The translations under genes and the position numbers were made by a program. A DNA stretch of 64,000 nucleotides from NCBI GenBank assembly GCA_963733145.1, contig CAVTCJ010000001.1, forward strand, positions 62,001 through 126,000, in the 5' to 3' direction. Shown one piece after another: positions 16,297 to 25,344 of the stretch. Every line of letters starts with the position of its first letter. Position 1 is the stretch's first letter. The notes below the pieces were generated by a model, which ran no database searches, had not been told where the DNA came from, and saw nothing but the letters and a program-made list of their open reading frames with translations. This DNA is from JAHIKV01 sp963733145. GTDB lineage: Bacteria > Planctomycetota > Planctomycetia > Pirellulales > Thermoguttaceae.

Positions 16297-17355
16297 ATGG
16301 CTGGAAGCGAACATCGACTGTCCTTCGAGCGACCGATCTACGAGTTGGAGGCCCGACTCGAGAAGCTCCGCGGCAAGTCCGGGCAGACGCCGGAGATTCA
16401 GGGCGAAATCCGCCGCCTTCAGCGGGAACTGGTCCAGACGACGAAGCAGATCTACGGCAATCTCAAAGCCTGGGAAACCGTGGAGGTCGCCCGGCATCCC
16501 GACCGGCCCAAGACCACCGATTACCTCGAACTGGCCTTCAACGATTTCGTCGAGCTGCACGGGGACAAGTGTTTCGGCGACGATCGGGCGATTCGCACCG
16601 GCTGGGCCAAGCTCGACGCCTTCAAGGTGATGGTCGTCGGCCATCAGAAGGGCAAGACGCTCAAGGAACGCAACCTCTGCAATTTCGGCTGCGCCCATCC
16701 CGAGGGCTACCGCAAGGCGATGGGAAAGATGCGGCTGGCGGCGAAGTTTCATAACCCTATCGTCTGCCTGATCGACACCGGCGGAGCTTATCCCGGCATC
16801 GGCGCCGAGGAGCGCGGCCAGGCCCAGGTCATCGCCGAATCGATGTTCGAGATGTCGCGGCTGCCCACGCCCATCGTCTGCGTCGTCATCGGCGAGGGCG
16901 GCTCCGGCGGCGCGCTGGGAATCGGCGTGGGCGACCGCGTGGCCATGCTCGAACACGCCTACTATTCGGTCATCAGCCCCGAGGGCTGCGCCGGAATAAT
17001 TTGGAAGAGCCACTCCTTCAAGGAACGGGCCGCCGAGGCTCTGAAAATGACCTCGAAGGACCTCCTCCGCTTCGGCGCGATCGACTCGGTCGTATCCGAA
17101 CCGCTCGGCGGCGCGCACCGCGACCATCACCTGATGGCCAGCCGGCTGAAGCTCTACCTCCGCGGCACGATCCGCGAGTTGGCCGCCCGGCCGATCGCGC
17201 AACTGCTCGAGGACCGCTACCAAAAGTTCCGCCGGATGGGCGTATTCTTCGAGGGCCTCCCGGCCGACGGAGAAGGCGCGTCAGGAAGCGCCCCTAGAGA
17301 GTTCACATCACCTCGCCCCCCGCCCCAAACCACTCAATCTCCAGGAGACCGAACC
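16297..17355 (+). CDS. accA: Acetyl-CoA carboxylase carboxyltransferase subunit alpha; no stop before the next gene
   Basis: Transfers the carboxyl group from biotin to acetyl-CoA in fatty-acid synthesis. MAGSEHRLSFERPIYELEAR begins the helical N-terminus. The carboxyltransferase core includes GHQKGKTLKERNLCNFGC, LIDTGGAYPGIGAEERGQ, VIGEGGSGGALGIGVGD and SPEGCAGIIWKS. The family normally ends soon after RYQKFRRMGVFFE. Here the frame stays open for about 40 more residues and runs into the next gene. Losing one base in the preceding GC-rich stretch would restore a stop at the TAG at 17295, so the read-through is probably an error. Confidence 0.92.
17342..17348 (+). promoter_or_regulatory. Ribosome binding site supporting the GTG start of the LRR gene
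   Basis: CAGGAGA lies eight bases before GTG 17356. It is the main evidence that accA and the leucine-rich-repeat protein are separate genes despite the open frame between them. Confidence 0.65.
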
Positions 17356-18201
17356 GTGAGCAAAACGCAAAGCGGACAAAATCCCCTCGCGTTATTATTA
17401 TTGCTAGTCTTGATCGTCGTATTGGCCGTCGTGTTCTTCTCGCGAAGGGAAGCCATTTTGGCGGTTTTCAATCCCGGCCCGGAACAGGAGGCGGGGCGAA
17501 AAAGCGTTCCTGAACCGACCGGCGATCCGGCCGTCGAGCAAGAGGCCGTGGCCAACCTGCGGGCAATGAAGATCGACGGCAAGGCGGCGTTCCTGGTCAT
17601 CACCGAGCCGCCCGATAAGAAAGCCACCAGCGTCAATTTCCTCGGCCACCCGGTCGACGACGCGGCGTTTGTCGAGGTGGCCAAACTTTACCGCATCTCG
17701 GCCCTGAACGCCGACCAGTGCCCGATCTCCGATGGGCAGTTGAAGCACCTCGCGGGTCTGAAGGGGCTGGCCTCCTTGGTGCTGAGCAACACCCCGATCA
17801 CCGACGAGGGCCTGGTCCACCTCCGTCCGCTGCAAGGCATCGAGGCGCTCCACCTGAGCGGCACGAAGATCACCAATCGCGGCCTGGATCAGCTCGCGGC
17901 GCTGGAAAACCTGAAAATCCTCGACATCTCGGAGACCAAAGTCAACGACGAGGGGCTGAAAAAATTGCTCCCCATCAAGACTCTCAAGTGGCTCCTCCTC
18001 TCCGACACCGAGGTCACCGACGCCGGCCTGGAGACGCTGGCCGGCTTGCCGAATCTTGGACGGCTTTCCCTAAACGGCGCCAAAGTCACCCCGGAGGGGA
18101 TCGCCAAGCTGAAGAAGGCGATTCCCAAGTTGCAGGTCGACTATGCCCCGCCGGCGGAAAAGCAGGAGCCGGCGGAGCCGGGGGCCAATCCCGACAAATG
18201 A
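17356..18201 (+). CDS. Membrane-anchored leucine-rich-repeat protein
   Basis: GTG 17356 begins VSKTQSGQNPLALLLLLVLI, an N-terminal membrane anchor, followed by a short linker and at least five leucine-rich repeats of about 24 residues (LKHLAGLKGLASLVLSNTPI, IEALHLSGTKITNRGLDQL, LKILDISETKVNDEGLKKL, LKWLLLSDTEVTDAGLETL, LGRLSLNGAKVTPEGIAKL). This repeat type (T-x-x-G-L) is common in planctomycete surface proteins and probably mediates protein binding. The tail is Pro/Glu-rich. Its frame is continuous with accA upstream. Confidence 0.88.
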   Translation: MSKTQSGQNPLALLLLLVLIVVLAVVFFSRREAILAVFNPGPEQEAGRKSVPEPTGDPAVEQEAVANLRAMKIDGKAAFLVITEPPDKKATSVNFLGHPVDDAAFVEVAKLYRISALNADQCPISDGQLKHLAGLKGLASLVLSNTPITDEGLVHLRPLQGIEALHLSGTKITNRGLDQLAALENLKILDISETKVNDEGLKKLLPIKTLKWLLLSDTEVTDAGLETLAGLPNLGRLSLNGAKVTPEGIAKLKKAIPKLQVDYAPPAEKQEPAEPGANPDK

Positions 18202-18220
18202 GTTCGGTTGATTCAGTTCC

Positions 18221-18302
18221 GGTTAGCGCCGGCGTCCACGCCGGGTGGATAACGCAAGGGCAAGTTGGCGGTTTCTTCCCGTCGTGGACGCTGGGGCTAA
18301 AC
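18221..18302. repeat. Degenerate GCCCCGGCGTCCACGCCGGG palindrome
   Basis: GGTTAGCGCCGGCGTCCACGCC at the left and GTGGACGCTGGGGCTAAAC at the right, a diverged copy of the family complete at 29021, 48668 and 58371. Confidence 0.7.
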
Positions 18303-18706
18303 GAATTTTCTCGCTGAAACGATGCTCGGATGTCCCCAAACGGATTCCTGATTGCTCACTCGACAGTCCGATTGGGGCTGGTTTGCGAGCTCCCCCCAAC
18401 GTCCGATAATGTTTCTTATGTTCGGTTGAAGAGCCCAAAATTGCGGGGAAATGCACCGAAAATTCCCGATCGGGTTCATTATCACGTGTTGACCCGGCGG
18501 CTTGCCTCCGGGAGAATACTACGGCCTGGGTACGGCTTCGCGGACGGGAATGTACTTGGAGACCGTTGGAGACTGTATGGGAAACGTTGGCTTAGAGAGC
18601 GAGCCGTCCGTGCTCAGCCACAACTTGCGATTGTCTGTCCGGCTCCGTCGATTCGTTCAGCTCGCCGGAGGAAGCGGCCCCGGACGGTTGCCCCAGGGGC
18701 GTTTCT
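18303..18706. other. Intergenic stretch, nothing recognised
   Basis: No supported reading frame, hairpin or promoter. Short overlapping frames in this region have no recognisable motifs. Confidence 0.5.
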
Positions 18707-19087
18707 TTGGCCAAAATTCTCTGGGCATCGCCATGGAGCCTCTGGGGGGTGGTAATCGGGGGAGTAGGCCTGCTGACGGGTGGAAGGGTCCAGCGCACCG
18801 GCCGGCTCATCGAGTTTTGGGGCGGAATGTTGCCCCTCTTCCTAAGCTATTTCCCCTTCATAGCCGGCTCGCCGGTGGCCACTTTCGGGCACGTGGTTCT
18901 GGGCCGCTCGAAGCGCCATCTCGAGGTCTGCCGCCCGCACCAACTGATCCACGTCCGGCAGTACGAATGTTGGGGCCCGCTGTTCGTGCCGATGTATTTG
19001 ACGTGGTGGTTCGTCCTTTGGTGTTCGGGCAAAGATCCTTACTACGACAACCCCTTCGAGCGCGAAGCCTATGACGAGTCGCGGTGA
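18707..19087 (+). CDS. Conserved membrane protein with HxxxH-HVRQYE motif
   Basis: A 126-residue protein with two or three hydrophobic segments (SLWGVVIGGVGLL; FWGGMLPLFLSYFPF; FVPMYLTWWFVLW). The segment HQLIHVRQYECWGPLF, followed by YYDNPFEREAYDE, is conserved in a family I know only as uncharacterised. HQLIH is reminiscent of a zinc-protease HExxH with Glu replaced by Gln, so catalysis is doubtful. The start is a TTG at 18707 with weak support. The end overlaps the start of the acyltransferase-like gene by 17 bases, suggesting an operon. Confidence 0.6.
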   Translation: MAKILWASPWSLWGVVIGGVGLLTGGRVQRTGRLIEFWGGMLPLFLSYFPFIAGSPVATFGHVVLGRSKRHLEVCRPHQLIHVRQYECWGPLFVPMYLTWWFVLWCSGKDPYYDNPFEREAYDESR

Positions 19088-20586
19088 GCGCCGCCTGTTC
19101 GACTCCTCCGCGGCGGCGATTTTCCCCCTGCCGCTGTGTGCGTTCGAGAAATACATGTTCCTGGATGATCGGCCGGATTATCCGATGACGTTTGCCCTGC
19201 GGCTGAAGTTGTCCGGCGAAATCAATCGGCCGCTTTTCGATTCGTCGTTCGACGAGGCCCTTTCGCGCAATCCGTTGCTCTGCGCGGTGGTGGAGGATTC
19301 GGGCCGGCGCGGCCCGGTTTGGACGCTGGCCGAAGAATTGAAGCCGGCCGTCGATTGGGCGCCGCTCGGCGCCGCCGTCGGGGGTCCGCGCGGCGAACAT
19401 ATCGATCTTCGTTCGGAAGTCGGGCTCCGGGCCTGGGTGCGCTATGACGCCGGTGGGGCGGATGTGACGCTGCAATTTCATCACGCTTGTTGCGACGGGG
19501 GCGGCGCGCTGCGGTTCCTGGGCTGCTTGCTTGCGGCCTACGGAATGCGCGTGCCCCCGGCCGCTGGATGCCCGACGCCATGGCCCTCCGATCCGGCCTG
19601 CCTCGTCGGACGAGCGCGGTTCGCGGCCGACGACGCTGCCCGGCCGAAAAGCCGGGCCGGGGCTATCTGCACCGGGCAACGCGACGCCGCGCGCTGGTTG
19701 GGAAGAAAACCGGCGCCCCTCTGCCCCGATGTAGTATCTGATGCGGATATATCGTGTAGGGTGGGACAAGCGCAGCGCGGTCCCACCACTGCCGCGACAA
19801 ACGATGGTGGGACCGCGCTGCGCTTGTCCCACCCTACGCTCTGCCCCGATGTCCCGGAGTCCGCAAGCCGCGGCGCGGCGATTCCTTTTCTGGAAATGTT
19901 CCGGCACGTGTTCGAGGAACCAGAGACGAATGACCTCCTGCAAGCGGCAGCGAGGCAAGGTGCAACGGTAAACGACCTCTTGCTGCGGGACGTATTCCTG
20001 ACGCTGCGGGAGTGGAACGCGGAACGGTCTTCACCGGCCGATGACCGCTGGCTGAGGATTGCGATCCCCATCAAGCTGAAGACGAGGGACGACGCCCGGA
20101 TGCCCGCCGCCAACGGCGTGAGTTACAATTTTCTCACGCGGCGTGAGAGTTGGTGCGATGCGAGCGCCGATTTTTGCGCGGCGTCAGCCGGGAAAACGAT
20201 CCGGCCACCCGCTATCGGCGCGGCACCGCCTTTCTGCGGGGGATTCGTCTGATGGAGCTGATCCCCGGGGCGATCCCGTTATTTGTGGGATCGAAACGTT
20301 GTTTTGCCACGGCCGTTTTGTCGAACTTAGGCGACGTGGGCCGATACTTCGGCACACATTTTCCCCTCGCGTCGGGCAAGATCGTGGCCGGAAATCTGGT
20401 TCTGGAAGACGTCTTCGGCGAGCCGCCGATTCGCTCCAACACCCACGCCGCGTTCGGGATCGGAACCTACGCCGGGCGATTGTGGATCAGCGTCCGGCGC
20501 GATCCCCGCGCCTGTCGGCCGACGGCGCCCGCCGCCTGCTGGGCATGTACGTGGATCGGCTGCGGAATTCGACAACCGAACACTAG
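19071..20586 (+). CDS. Condensation-domain-like acyltransferase with in-frame palindromic insertion and two frame breaks
   Basis: HHACCDGGG is the HHxxxDG active-site motif of non-ribosomal condensation and related CoA-dependent acyltransferases, and FLDDRPDYPMTFALRLKL and ATVNDLLLRDVFL fit that fold. A 120-base palindromic insertion lies at 19719-19852. Frame breaks near 20172 and 20506 are needed to connect to FLRGVSRENDPATRYRRG, LSNLGDVGRYFG and LLGMYVDRLRNSTTEH, which ends at TAG 20584. No adenylation or carrier domain is nearby, so it probably acylates a small molecule or lipid rather than working in a synthetase; substrate unknown. It follows the small membrane protein with overlap. Confidence 0.72.
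19719..19852. repeat. 120-bp palindromic insertion with a perfect 14-bp direct repeat
   Basis: CTCTGCCCCGATGT occurs at 19719-19732 and again at 19839-19852. Between them lies a palindrome of the GTAGGGTGGG(t/a)CAAGC family (about 19758-19838). The distance from repeat to repeat is 120 bases, exactly 40 codons. Confidence 0.93.
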
Positions 20587-20648
20587 CCCGAAGCGCAGGC
20601 GAGGGTAATCCGTTGTTCCGCCCTCGATTGCGCTTCGGGCTAGTGTTT
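20579..20648. repeat. AACACTAGCCCGAAGCGCAG palindrome
   Basis: AACACTAGCCCGAAGCGCAGG...CGAGGG at the left and CCCTCG(a)TTGCGCTTCGGGCTAGTGTTT at the right, around a ~20-base loop. The left arm overlaps the stop of the acyltransferase-like gene. A fragment of the GTATTCACGACGGGCTAAAT family follows at about 20686-20705. Confidence 0.8.
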
Positions 20649-20727
20649 GACTGGTGAAAATGCATCCCTCAGCACTGCCAGCCGTGTATTCACGACGGGC
20701 TAAATGTGGCCGCTCGGATGCCTTCCA

Positions 20728-21342
20728 TTACTTGTTCGGCGGCGGGGCGTCTTTGTTCGGTTCCGGTGTCTTTTCGCCGTTTTCGATCGGCGCCGGGGCG
20801 GCCGTCGTCTCGGCCGGCGGCGTCGGCGGGGTGTGCAGTTTCTCGTCCAACTCGTCGATGTACTTGCCCAGCCAGGAACGCACGTCCTCGGGAATAATCG
20901 GATTGGCCCGGCGAATCCCCTCGGCGATGATCCGGCCCGAGTGCGATTCCAACACCATCGCCCGCAACGACTCGTTAATGGTGACGGCGAAGAAGGTGAT
21001 GATGACGCAGTAGAGGACGCCCTTCGCCAGGCCGAACATGGCGCCGAGTTGCCGGTCGAACTCCTTCAGCTTGATGCGGTCAATGATGTTCGACACCAGC
21101 CGGAACAGGAGCCATATAGCCCCGGCGACGACCACGTACAGAATCAACATGGCGATGATCCGGTTCCACGGCTCTTCGGCGCTGAAGAGCGGGGCCAACC
21201 CGGGACTGAAATTGATCGCCACCACGGCGCTGAGGACCACCGAGGCCAGCGCGGCCACCTGCCACGCCATTCCCTTCCACACGCCCAACAGCGTCATGCC
21301 CACTAGAACGACCAGCATCACGATATCGTAAGGTTGGATCAT
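20728..21342 (-). CDS. cvpA: CvpA-family membrane protein
   Basis: A 204-residue protein, starting MIQPYDIVMLVVLVGMTLLG at ATG 21342. It has four membrane spans with the CvpA pattern (GVWKGMAWQVAALASVVLS, then DRQLGAMFGLAKGVLYC) and a hydrophilic Pro/Glu-rich tail. In Escherichia coli the homologue affects colicin V export and envelope stress; its molecular role is unclear. No purF neighbour is present here. Intact. Confidence 0.85.
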   Translation of the reverse strand: MIQPYDIVMLVVLVGMTLLGVWKGMAWQVAALASVVLSAVVAINFSPGLAPLFSAEEPWNRIIAMLILYVVVAGAIWLLFRLVSNIIDRIKLKEFDRQLGAMFGLAKGVLYCVIITFFAVTINESLRAMVLESHSGRIIAEGIRRANPIIPEDVRSWLGKYIDELDEKLHTPPTPPAETTAAPAPIENGEKTPEPNKDAPPPNK

Positions 21343-21525
21343 ATTGGGAAGTATAGCGGGAGGCGGGAAATATGCGAAGAGCATACCGGTTTGACCGGCG
21401 CGACTACGGGGCGAGAGCGACGGCAAGATGAGCATTGCCGGCAATATAGTCAAGATGTCACGCACGGACGCCTAGCGATTCTCTATTGAGTCAAGTGCGC
21501 ATTTGGACTATGAATTCACTCCGCG

Positions 21526-21548
21526 CCGCGTGGACGCGGCGGCTGAAC
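21526..21548. repeat. CCGCGTGGACGCGGCGGCT element
   Basis: One copy of the GTTTAGCCGCCGCGTCCACGCGG family in reverse orientation (also at 4428, 9754 and 9891), between cvpA and the hydrolase-like gene. Confidence 0.7.
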
Positions 21549-21621
21549 AATATCTCCGAACCCCCGCGAGCGCAGTCGCGGGGCGTTGCCATCCCCGAAT
21601 CCCCGAACCCCGATACATAAC

Positions 21622-22332
21622 ATGGCCGGATTCAAGACCCACATCACCGTGAGCAGCCTGGTGGGCGTCGGCTACGGCGCCGCGGCGCTGCTGATGTACG
21701 ACGTCCCCTGGCCGACGTGCGTGTTGGCGGGCGGATTGTGCGGCGTCTCGGGCATGTTGCCCGACATCGACAGCAACTCCGGCACCCCGCTTCGCGAGAG
21801 CATGGCCTTCGCCGCGGCCGTCGTGCCCATGATGCTCCTGCACCGCTTCCAGCAGTGGGGACTCTCGCACGAAATGATGATTCTGGCCGGGGCGGGCGTG
21901 TATCTGCTGATCCGCTTCGGCGGGGCCGCCTTGCTCCGCCGCTACACCGTGCATCGCGGCATGTTCCACAGCCTGCCGGCGGCGCTGGTCTTCGGCGAGA
22001 TCGCCTTCCTGCTGGCCTCGGGCGACGAAGTCTTGCGGCTCTACAAAGCCGGCGCGGTCGTGCTCGGCTACGTGATTCACCTGCTGCTGGACGAGTTGTA
22101 CAGCATCGAGTGGCATCACGGGCATCTCCGCTTCAAACAGTCCTTTGGCACCGCGCTGAAACTGTTCGGCCACGGCTGGTGGTCGAACATCTCGGTCTAC
22201 GCCAAGCTGGCCCTGCTGACGGCGGTGATTCTCTGGGAGCCGCAATTGCCGCGGACGCCGTCGCAGATCGGCGATCCGGCTTCCATCCAGCAGACCGCCC
22301 AGCGGGTGATCGATCGGATTTTGCGGCGGTGA
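21622..22332 (+). CDS. Membrane-bound metal-dependent hydrolase (YdjM/DUF457-like)
   Basis: A 236-residue polytopic protein. MAGFKTHITVSSLVGVGYG carries the first conserved histidine, GMLPDIDSNSGTPLRES the DxD motif, and YTVHRGMFHSLPAALVF the HRGxxHS motif of the YdjM/YbcI family; GYVIHLLLDELYS adds another His/Asp pair. Members are annotated as inner-membrane metal-dependent hydrolases without a known substrate. ATG 21622. Intact. Confidence 0.85.
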   Translation: MAGFKTHITVSSLVGVGYGAAALLMYDVPWPTCVLAGGLCGVSGMLPDIDSNSGTPLRESMAFAAAVVPMMLLHRFQQWGLSHEMMILAGAGVYLLIRFGGAALLRRYTVHRGMFHSLPAALVFGEIAFLLASGDEVLRLYKAGAVVLGYVIHLLLDELYSIEWHHGHLRFKQSFGTALKLFGHGWWSNISVYAKLALLTAVILWEPQLPRTPSQIGDPASIQQTAQRVIDRILRR

Positions 22333-22335
22333 GTG

Positions 22336-22440
22336 GCGAAACCGCAAGCGGAAGACTGCGAAACCGCAAGCGGAAGTCATCATACTCCCTCGTTCCCACG
22401 GTCTCCGTGGGAACGCAGTGTCCGAACGCTCCGCGTTCGC
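22336..22440. repeat. GCGAAACCGCAAGCGGAAG copies and CGTTCCCACGG palindrome
   Basis: Two tandem GCGAAACCGCAAGCGGAAG units (22336-22375), then CTCGTTCCCACGGTCTCCGTGGGAACGCAG and an ACGCTCCGCGTTCG fragment (to 22440). Confidence 0.75.
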
Positions 22441-22441
22441 C

Positions 22442-22909
22442 CTACCCTCTCCCCTCTCCTCCCCTCTCCCCTCTCCCCTCGACAATCAGCGTCACCGGGC
22501 CGTCGTTGATTAGCTCGACCTCCATGTGCTGCTGGAAGCGGCCGGAGGCGACGGGAAGCCCCTGCTCGGCGACGGCACGGATAAATGCCTGATAGAGGCG
22601 ATCCGCCACGTCCGGCGGGGCGGCGGCGGTGAAGGCGGGGCGGCGGCCCTTGCGGCAATCGCCCAGCAGGGTGAACTGGCTGACGACGAGCAGGGCCCCG
22701 CCCCGGTCGGCCAGGGAGAGGTTCATTTTTCCCTCGGCGTCCTCGAAAATCCGCAATCCGGCGATTTTCGCGGCCAGCCATCGGGCGTCGGCCTCGGTGT
22801 CGCCCCGGGCCACGCCCAGCAGCACCAACATCCCCGGCCCAATCCGGCCGCAGACTTCGCCGGCCACTCTGACTGACGCTCGGCTGACTCGTTGAACGCA
22901 CGCTCGCAT
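22442..22909 (-). CDS. dtd: D-aminoacyl-tRNA deacylase
   Basis: Hydrolyses D-amino acids mischarged onto tRNA. MRACVQRVSRASVRVAGEVC begins the fold. LLVVSQFTLLGDCRKGRRP contains the conserved SQFTL motif, and INDGPVTL matches the Gly-Pro (GPVT) active-site motif. The last ~10 residues (EGRGERGGEGRG) are encoded by a GA-rich repeat, so the natural stop may have been displaced. 155 residues versus the usual ~145-150. Confidence 0.93.
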   Translation of the reverse strand: MRACVQRVSRASVRVAGEVCGRIGPGMLVLLGVARGDTEADARWLAAKIAGLRIFEDAEGKMNLSLADRGGALLVVSQFTLLGDCRKGRRPAFTAAAPPDVADRLYQAFIRAVAEQGLPVASGRFQQHMEVELINDGPVTLIVEGRGERGGEGRG

Positions 22910-22924
22910 GGGGAGTTGGGGGCA

Positions 22925-23172
22925 GGGGTCAGAGGTCAGGGGTCAGAGGTCAGACGAAAATACCGCTTGCGGTTTCGCAAAATTAGGTTTCGCAAATCCA
23001 ACCAACATAATGAATTCGCCCATTCCGTACAATCGCCGTTGGCATGGCGGTCGAGGTCGCGTACAATTCCCTACGTGACCAATTCCACGTAAGCGCTCTT
23101 GTAGGAGGCGACTCCCGTCGCCGATGGCCCACGAATTCAAGTTTCGGTCGGCGACGGGAGTCGCCTCCTACA
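22925..23172. repeat. GGTCAGAGGTCAG run and GTAGGAGGCGACTCCCGTCGCC palindrome
   Basis: A GGTCAGAGGTCAGGGGTCAG tandem run (about 22928-22955), GCTTGCGGTTTCGC fragments, then GTAGGAGGCGACTCCCGTCGCC...GGCGACGGGAGTCGCCTCCTAC (23100-23172), whose arms are perfect over 22 bases. No gene seen. Confidence 0.8.
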
Positions 23173-23197
23173 ATTGCGGCAAACATCCTCGATTACT

Positions 23198-24318
23198 ATG
23201 CAAAACGTCAAACCGCTGATAGCCGTCACGATGGGCGACCCCGCCGGGGTAGGGCCGGAAATCATCGTTGGCGCCTGGTCGGAAAGTGTGGTCCACGACT
23301 GGTGCCGGCCGGTCGTGGTTGGACATCCGGGCATCATGCGTCGGGCGGTGTCCCTGTGGGGGACGAAGGTGAAGGTGGTCGAGGTCGAATCGCCCGAGGC
23401 GGCCCGGCCCTCGCCGGACGCGATTCCCTGCATTCCCTGCGGGGCCGACGATGCGTTGGGCGTGCGGCCGGGGCAACTCGACGCCCGGGCGGGCCAGGCG
23501 GCCTTCGACGCCGTGACGGCCGCCATCCGCTTGGCTCTGGACGGCCGGGTGGACGCCATCACGACCGCGCCCTTGCACAAGGAAGCGCTGCACCGCGCCG
23601 GGCACGAGTACCCCGGCCACACGGAATTGCTGGCCCACGTCTGCGGCGTCGACGACTACGCGATGATGCTTTTTCTCGGGCCGGGCGAGGACCTCTCGCC
23701 GCCGGCCGGGTTGGCCGTGGTCCACGTCACGTTGCACACGGCGTTGCGGAACGTGTTCGGCGAATTGAGCGAAGAGGCGATCCTGGCGAAGACCCGGCTG
23801 GCCCATCAGTTCATGTCCCGCCTGATGCAGCCGAAAAAGGGGTCAGAACTTTTTTCGGCGTCCGCATCCCGAAAGCGATCCTCCTCCACAAAGAAAACAG
23901 TTCTGACCCCTTTTACTCAGCCGCGGATCGGGGTTCTGCGCTGAATCCGCACGGCGGCGAAGGGGGGCTCTTCGGCGACGAGGAGATTTCGATCATCCGG
24001 CCGGCCGTCGAGCGCGGCCGGGCCGAGGGCATGTCGCTCGAAGGACCGCTGCCGGTTGATACGCTCATGGTCCACGCCCGCGACGGAAAATTCGACGCCG
24101 TGGTGGCCATGTATCACGACCAGGGGCACATCGCCTTGAAATTGCTGGGGATGCACCGGGCGGTGAACGTGACGCTGGGGTTGCCGATCATCCGCACCAG
24201 CGTTGCCCACGGCACGGCCTTCGACATCGCCTGGCGGCGCCGGGCCGAGACCGGCAGCATGATCGAGGCCCTGCGGGTTGCCAGCCTGCTGGCGGAGGGA
24301 AAGAGGGATAAGGGATGA
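23198..24318 (+). CDS. pdxA: 4-hydroxythreonine-4-phosphate dehydrogenase with in-frame palindromic insertion and one frame break
   Basis: PdxA oxidises 4-phosphohydroxy-threonine in pyridoxal phosphate synthesis. ATG 23198 gives MQNVKPLIAVTMGDPAGVGP. Metal and substrate motifs follow: TTAPLHKEALH, YPGHTELLAH, LNPHGGEGGLFG and VAMYHDQGHIALKLLG. An insertion of 30 codons (KKGSELFSASASRKRSSSTK and on to TPFTQP) lies between LMQP and RIGV. A separate frame break near 23937 (GTTCTGCGCTG; one G apparently lost from GGCGC) is needed to reach LNPHGGE. Without both, length and sequence are normal for the family. Confidence 0.9.
23828..23923. repeat. 90-bp palindromic insertion with 6-bp direct repeats in pdxA
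   Basis: AAAAGGGGTCAGAACT(t)TTTTC at the left and its inverse before ACT at the right, with CAGCCG at 23828-23833 and again at 23918-23923. Repeat-to-repeat distance is 90 bases, 30 codons. Confidence 0.85.
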
Positions 24319-24390
24319 AGGATGAGGGATGAAGGATGAAGCGATCCGCCAATTCACCCCTTATCCTTCATCCCTCATCCTTCGTCCTCC
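24305..24390. repeat. GGATGAAGGATGAGGGATGAA inverted pair
   Basis: Direct copies of AGGGATGAAGGATG (24312-24343) face inverted copies CCTTCATCCCTCATCCTTC (24365-24385). The left half overlaps the pdxA stop, the right half adjoins the convergent gene's end, so it could also form a bidirectional hairpin. Confidence 0.7.
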
Positions 24391-24391
24391 C

Positions 24392-25344
24392 CTACCCTGT
24401 CACCGACGCCACCTGTGCGCACATCTTGGCCAGCCCCGTCTTCGCCACGACGGCGGGATCCTGCTTCCAATGTTCGTGATTGAACATCTCCAGCGAGAGC
24501 GGGCCGGTATAATTGATGGCGGCCAAGTCCGCGAGCACCTGCTTCAGCGGCAGGATTCCGTCGCCGGGATAGATGCGGTGTTCGTCGCCGAGTTGCTCGC
24601 GGGGCGGGCTGGCGGGAACGTCATTCCAGTGGAAATCGGCAATGAATCCGGGGGCCAAGTGACGCAGCCCATGAAAGCCGCTGCCGCCGCGATACAGATG
24701 GAACGTATCGCAGATGAGACAGGCGTCGGGGTCGTCGGCGTCCAGCGCGAGTGCCGACGCCAGGCCGAGGCGGTTGATGCCCTTCAGAAAGCCCACGAAC
24801 TCGCAGGCCACGATGATGCCGAAATCTTCACGCCCGATCTTCAACAGGTCGCGGTAGCGTTCCGCTCCCCATTTCAGGTCAAAATCGGCGCGATCCGGGG
24901 TGGGGATCGATGCCACGTGCGCGGAGCCTACGGCGGCCGACATGCGCATCCGGCGCCGCGTGGCCGCGAGCGATTTTTCCCATGCGTCCTGGTCTGCCGG
25001 GATCGAGTTCCACAGCCCGACAATGTTGGGAACGAACAGGCCGCGGTCGCGGATTTCCGCTCCCAGCGTCTTCAGGTCGCCGCCCTCGGCCTCGTGCTTT
25101 TCCAGTTCGTCGATCCACAGTTCGATTCCGTCGTACCCGGCTTCGGCTGCCACGCGGATTTTTTCCTTCAGCGGCGCCGGATGGATTGTGCTGGTATTGA
25201 GACACAGCGGCCACGGACTGGCGCCGTTCTGATACTTTTTCTCCGCGGCGCGGCGCCAGCCGCCAACGCCGTCGGAACGGCCGCCAGCGCCGCCGGAGCG
25301 GCCGCCAACCCCACGCCTGCCTTCAGAAACAGTCTGCGATCCAT
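24392..25344 (-). CDS. Exported sugar phosphate isomerase/epimerase-like protein, one frame break
   Basis: ATG 25344 starts a Tat-like signal: MDRRLFLKAGVGLAAAPAAL. Near 25240 the frame shifts and continues KYQNGASPWPLCLNTSTIHP, then a TIM barrel of the AP-endonuclease-2 superfamily: EAGYDGIELWIDELEKHE, VACEFVGFLKG, LICDTFHLYRGG, HWNDVPASP and GPLSLEMFNHEHW carry the expected Glu/Asp/His metal ligands. Members are typically ketose isomerases or hydroxypyruvate isomerase-like; substrate unknown. An A5 run at the break may simply be a missed A. Confidence 0.82.

Noticed and set aside
18707..19087. Zinc protease call for the HQLIH protein
   Set aside because: The catalytic glutamate of HExxH is glutamine, and no third ligand can be assigned.
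20704..21306. Plus-strand frame opposite cvpA
   Set aside because: Shadow of cvpA; the opposite strand has the conserved membrane spans.
24305..24390. Bidirectional terminator between pdxA and the convergent gene
   Set aside because: The arms are tandem GGATGAA units rather than a GC-rich stem with a T-run, so I list it as a repeat.
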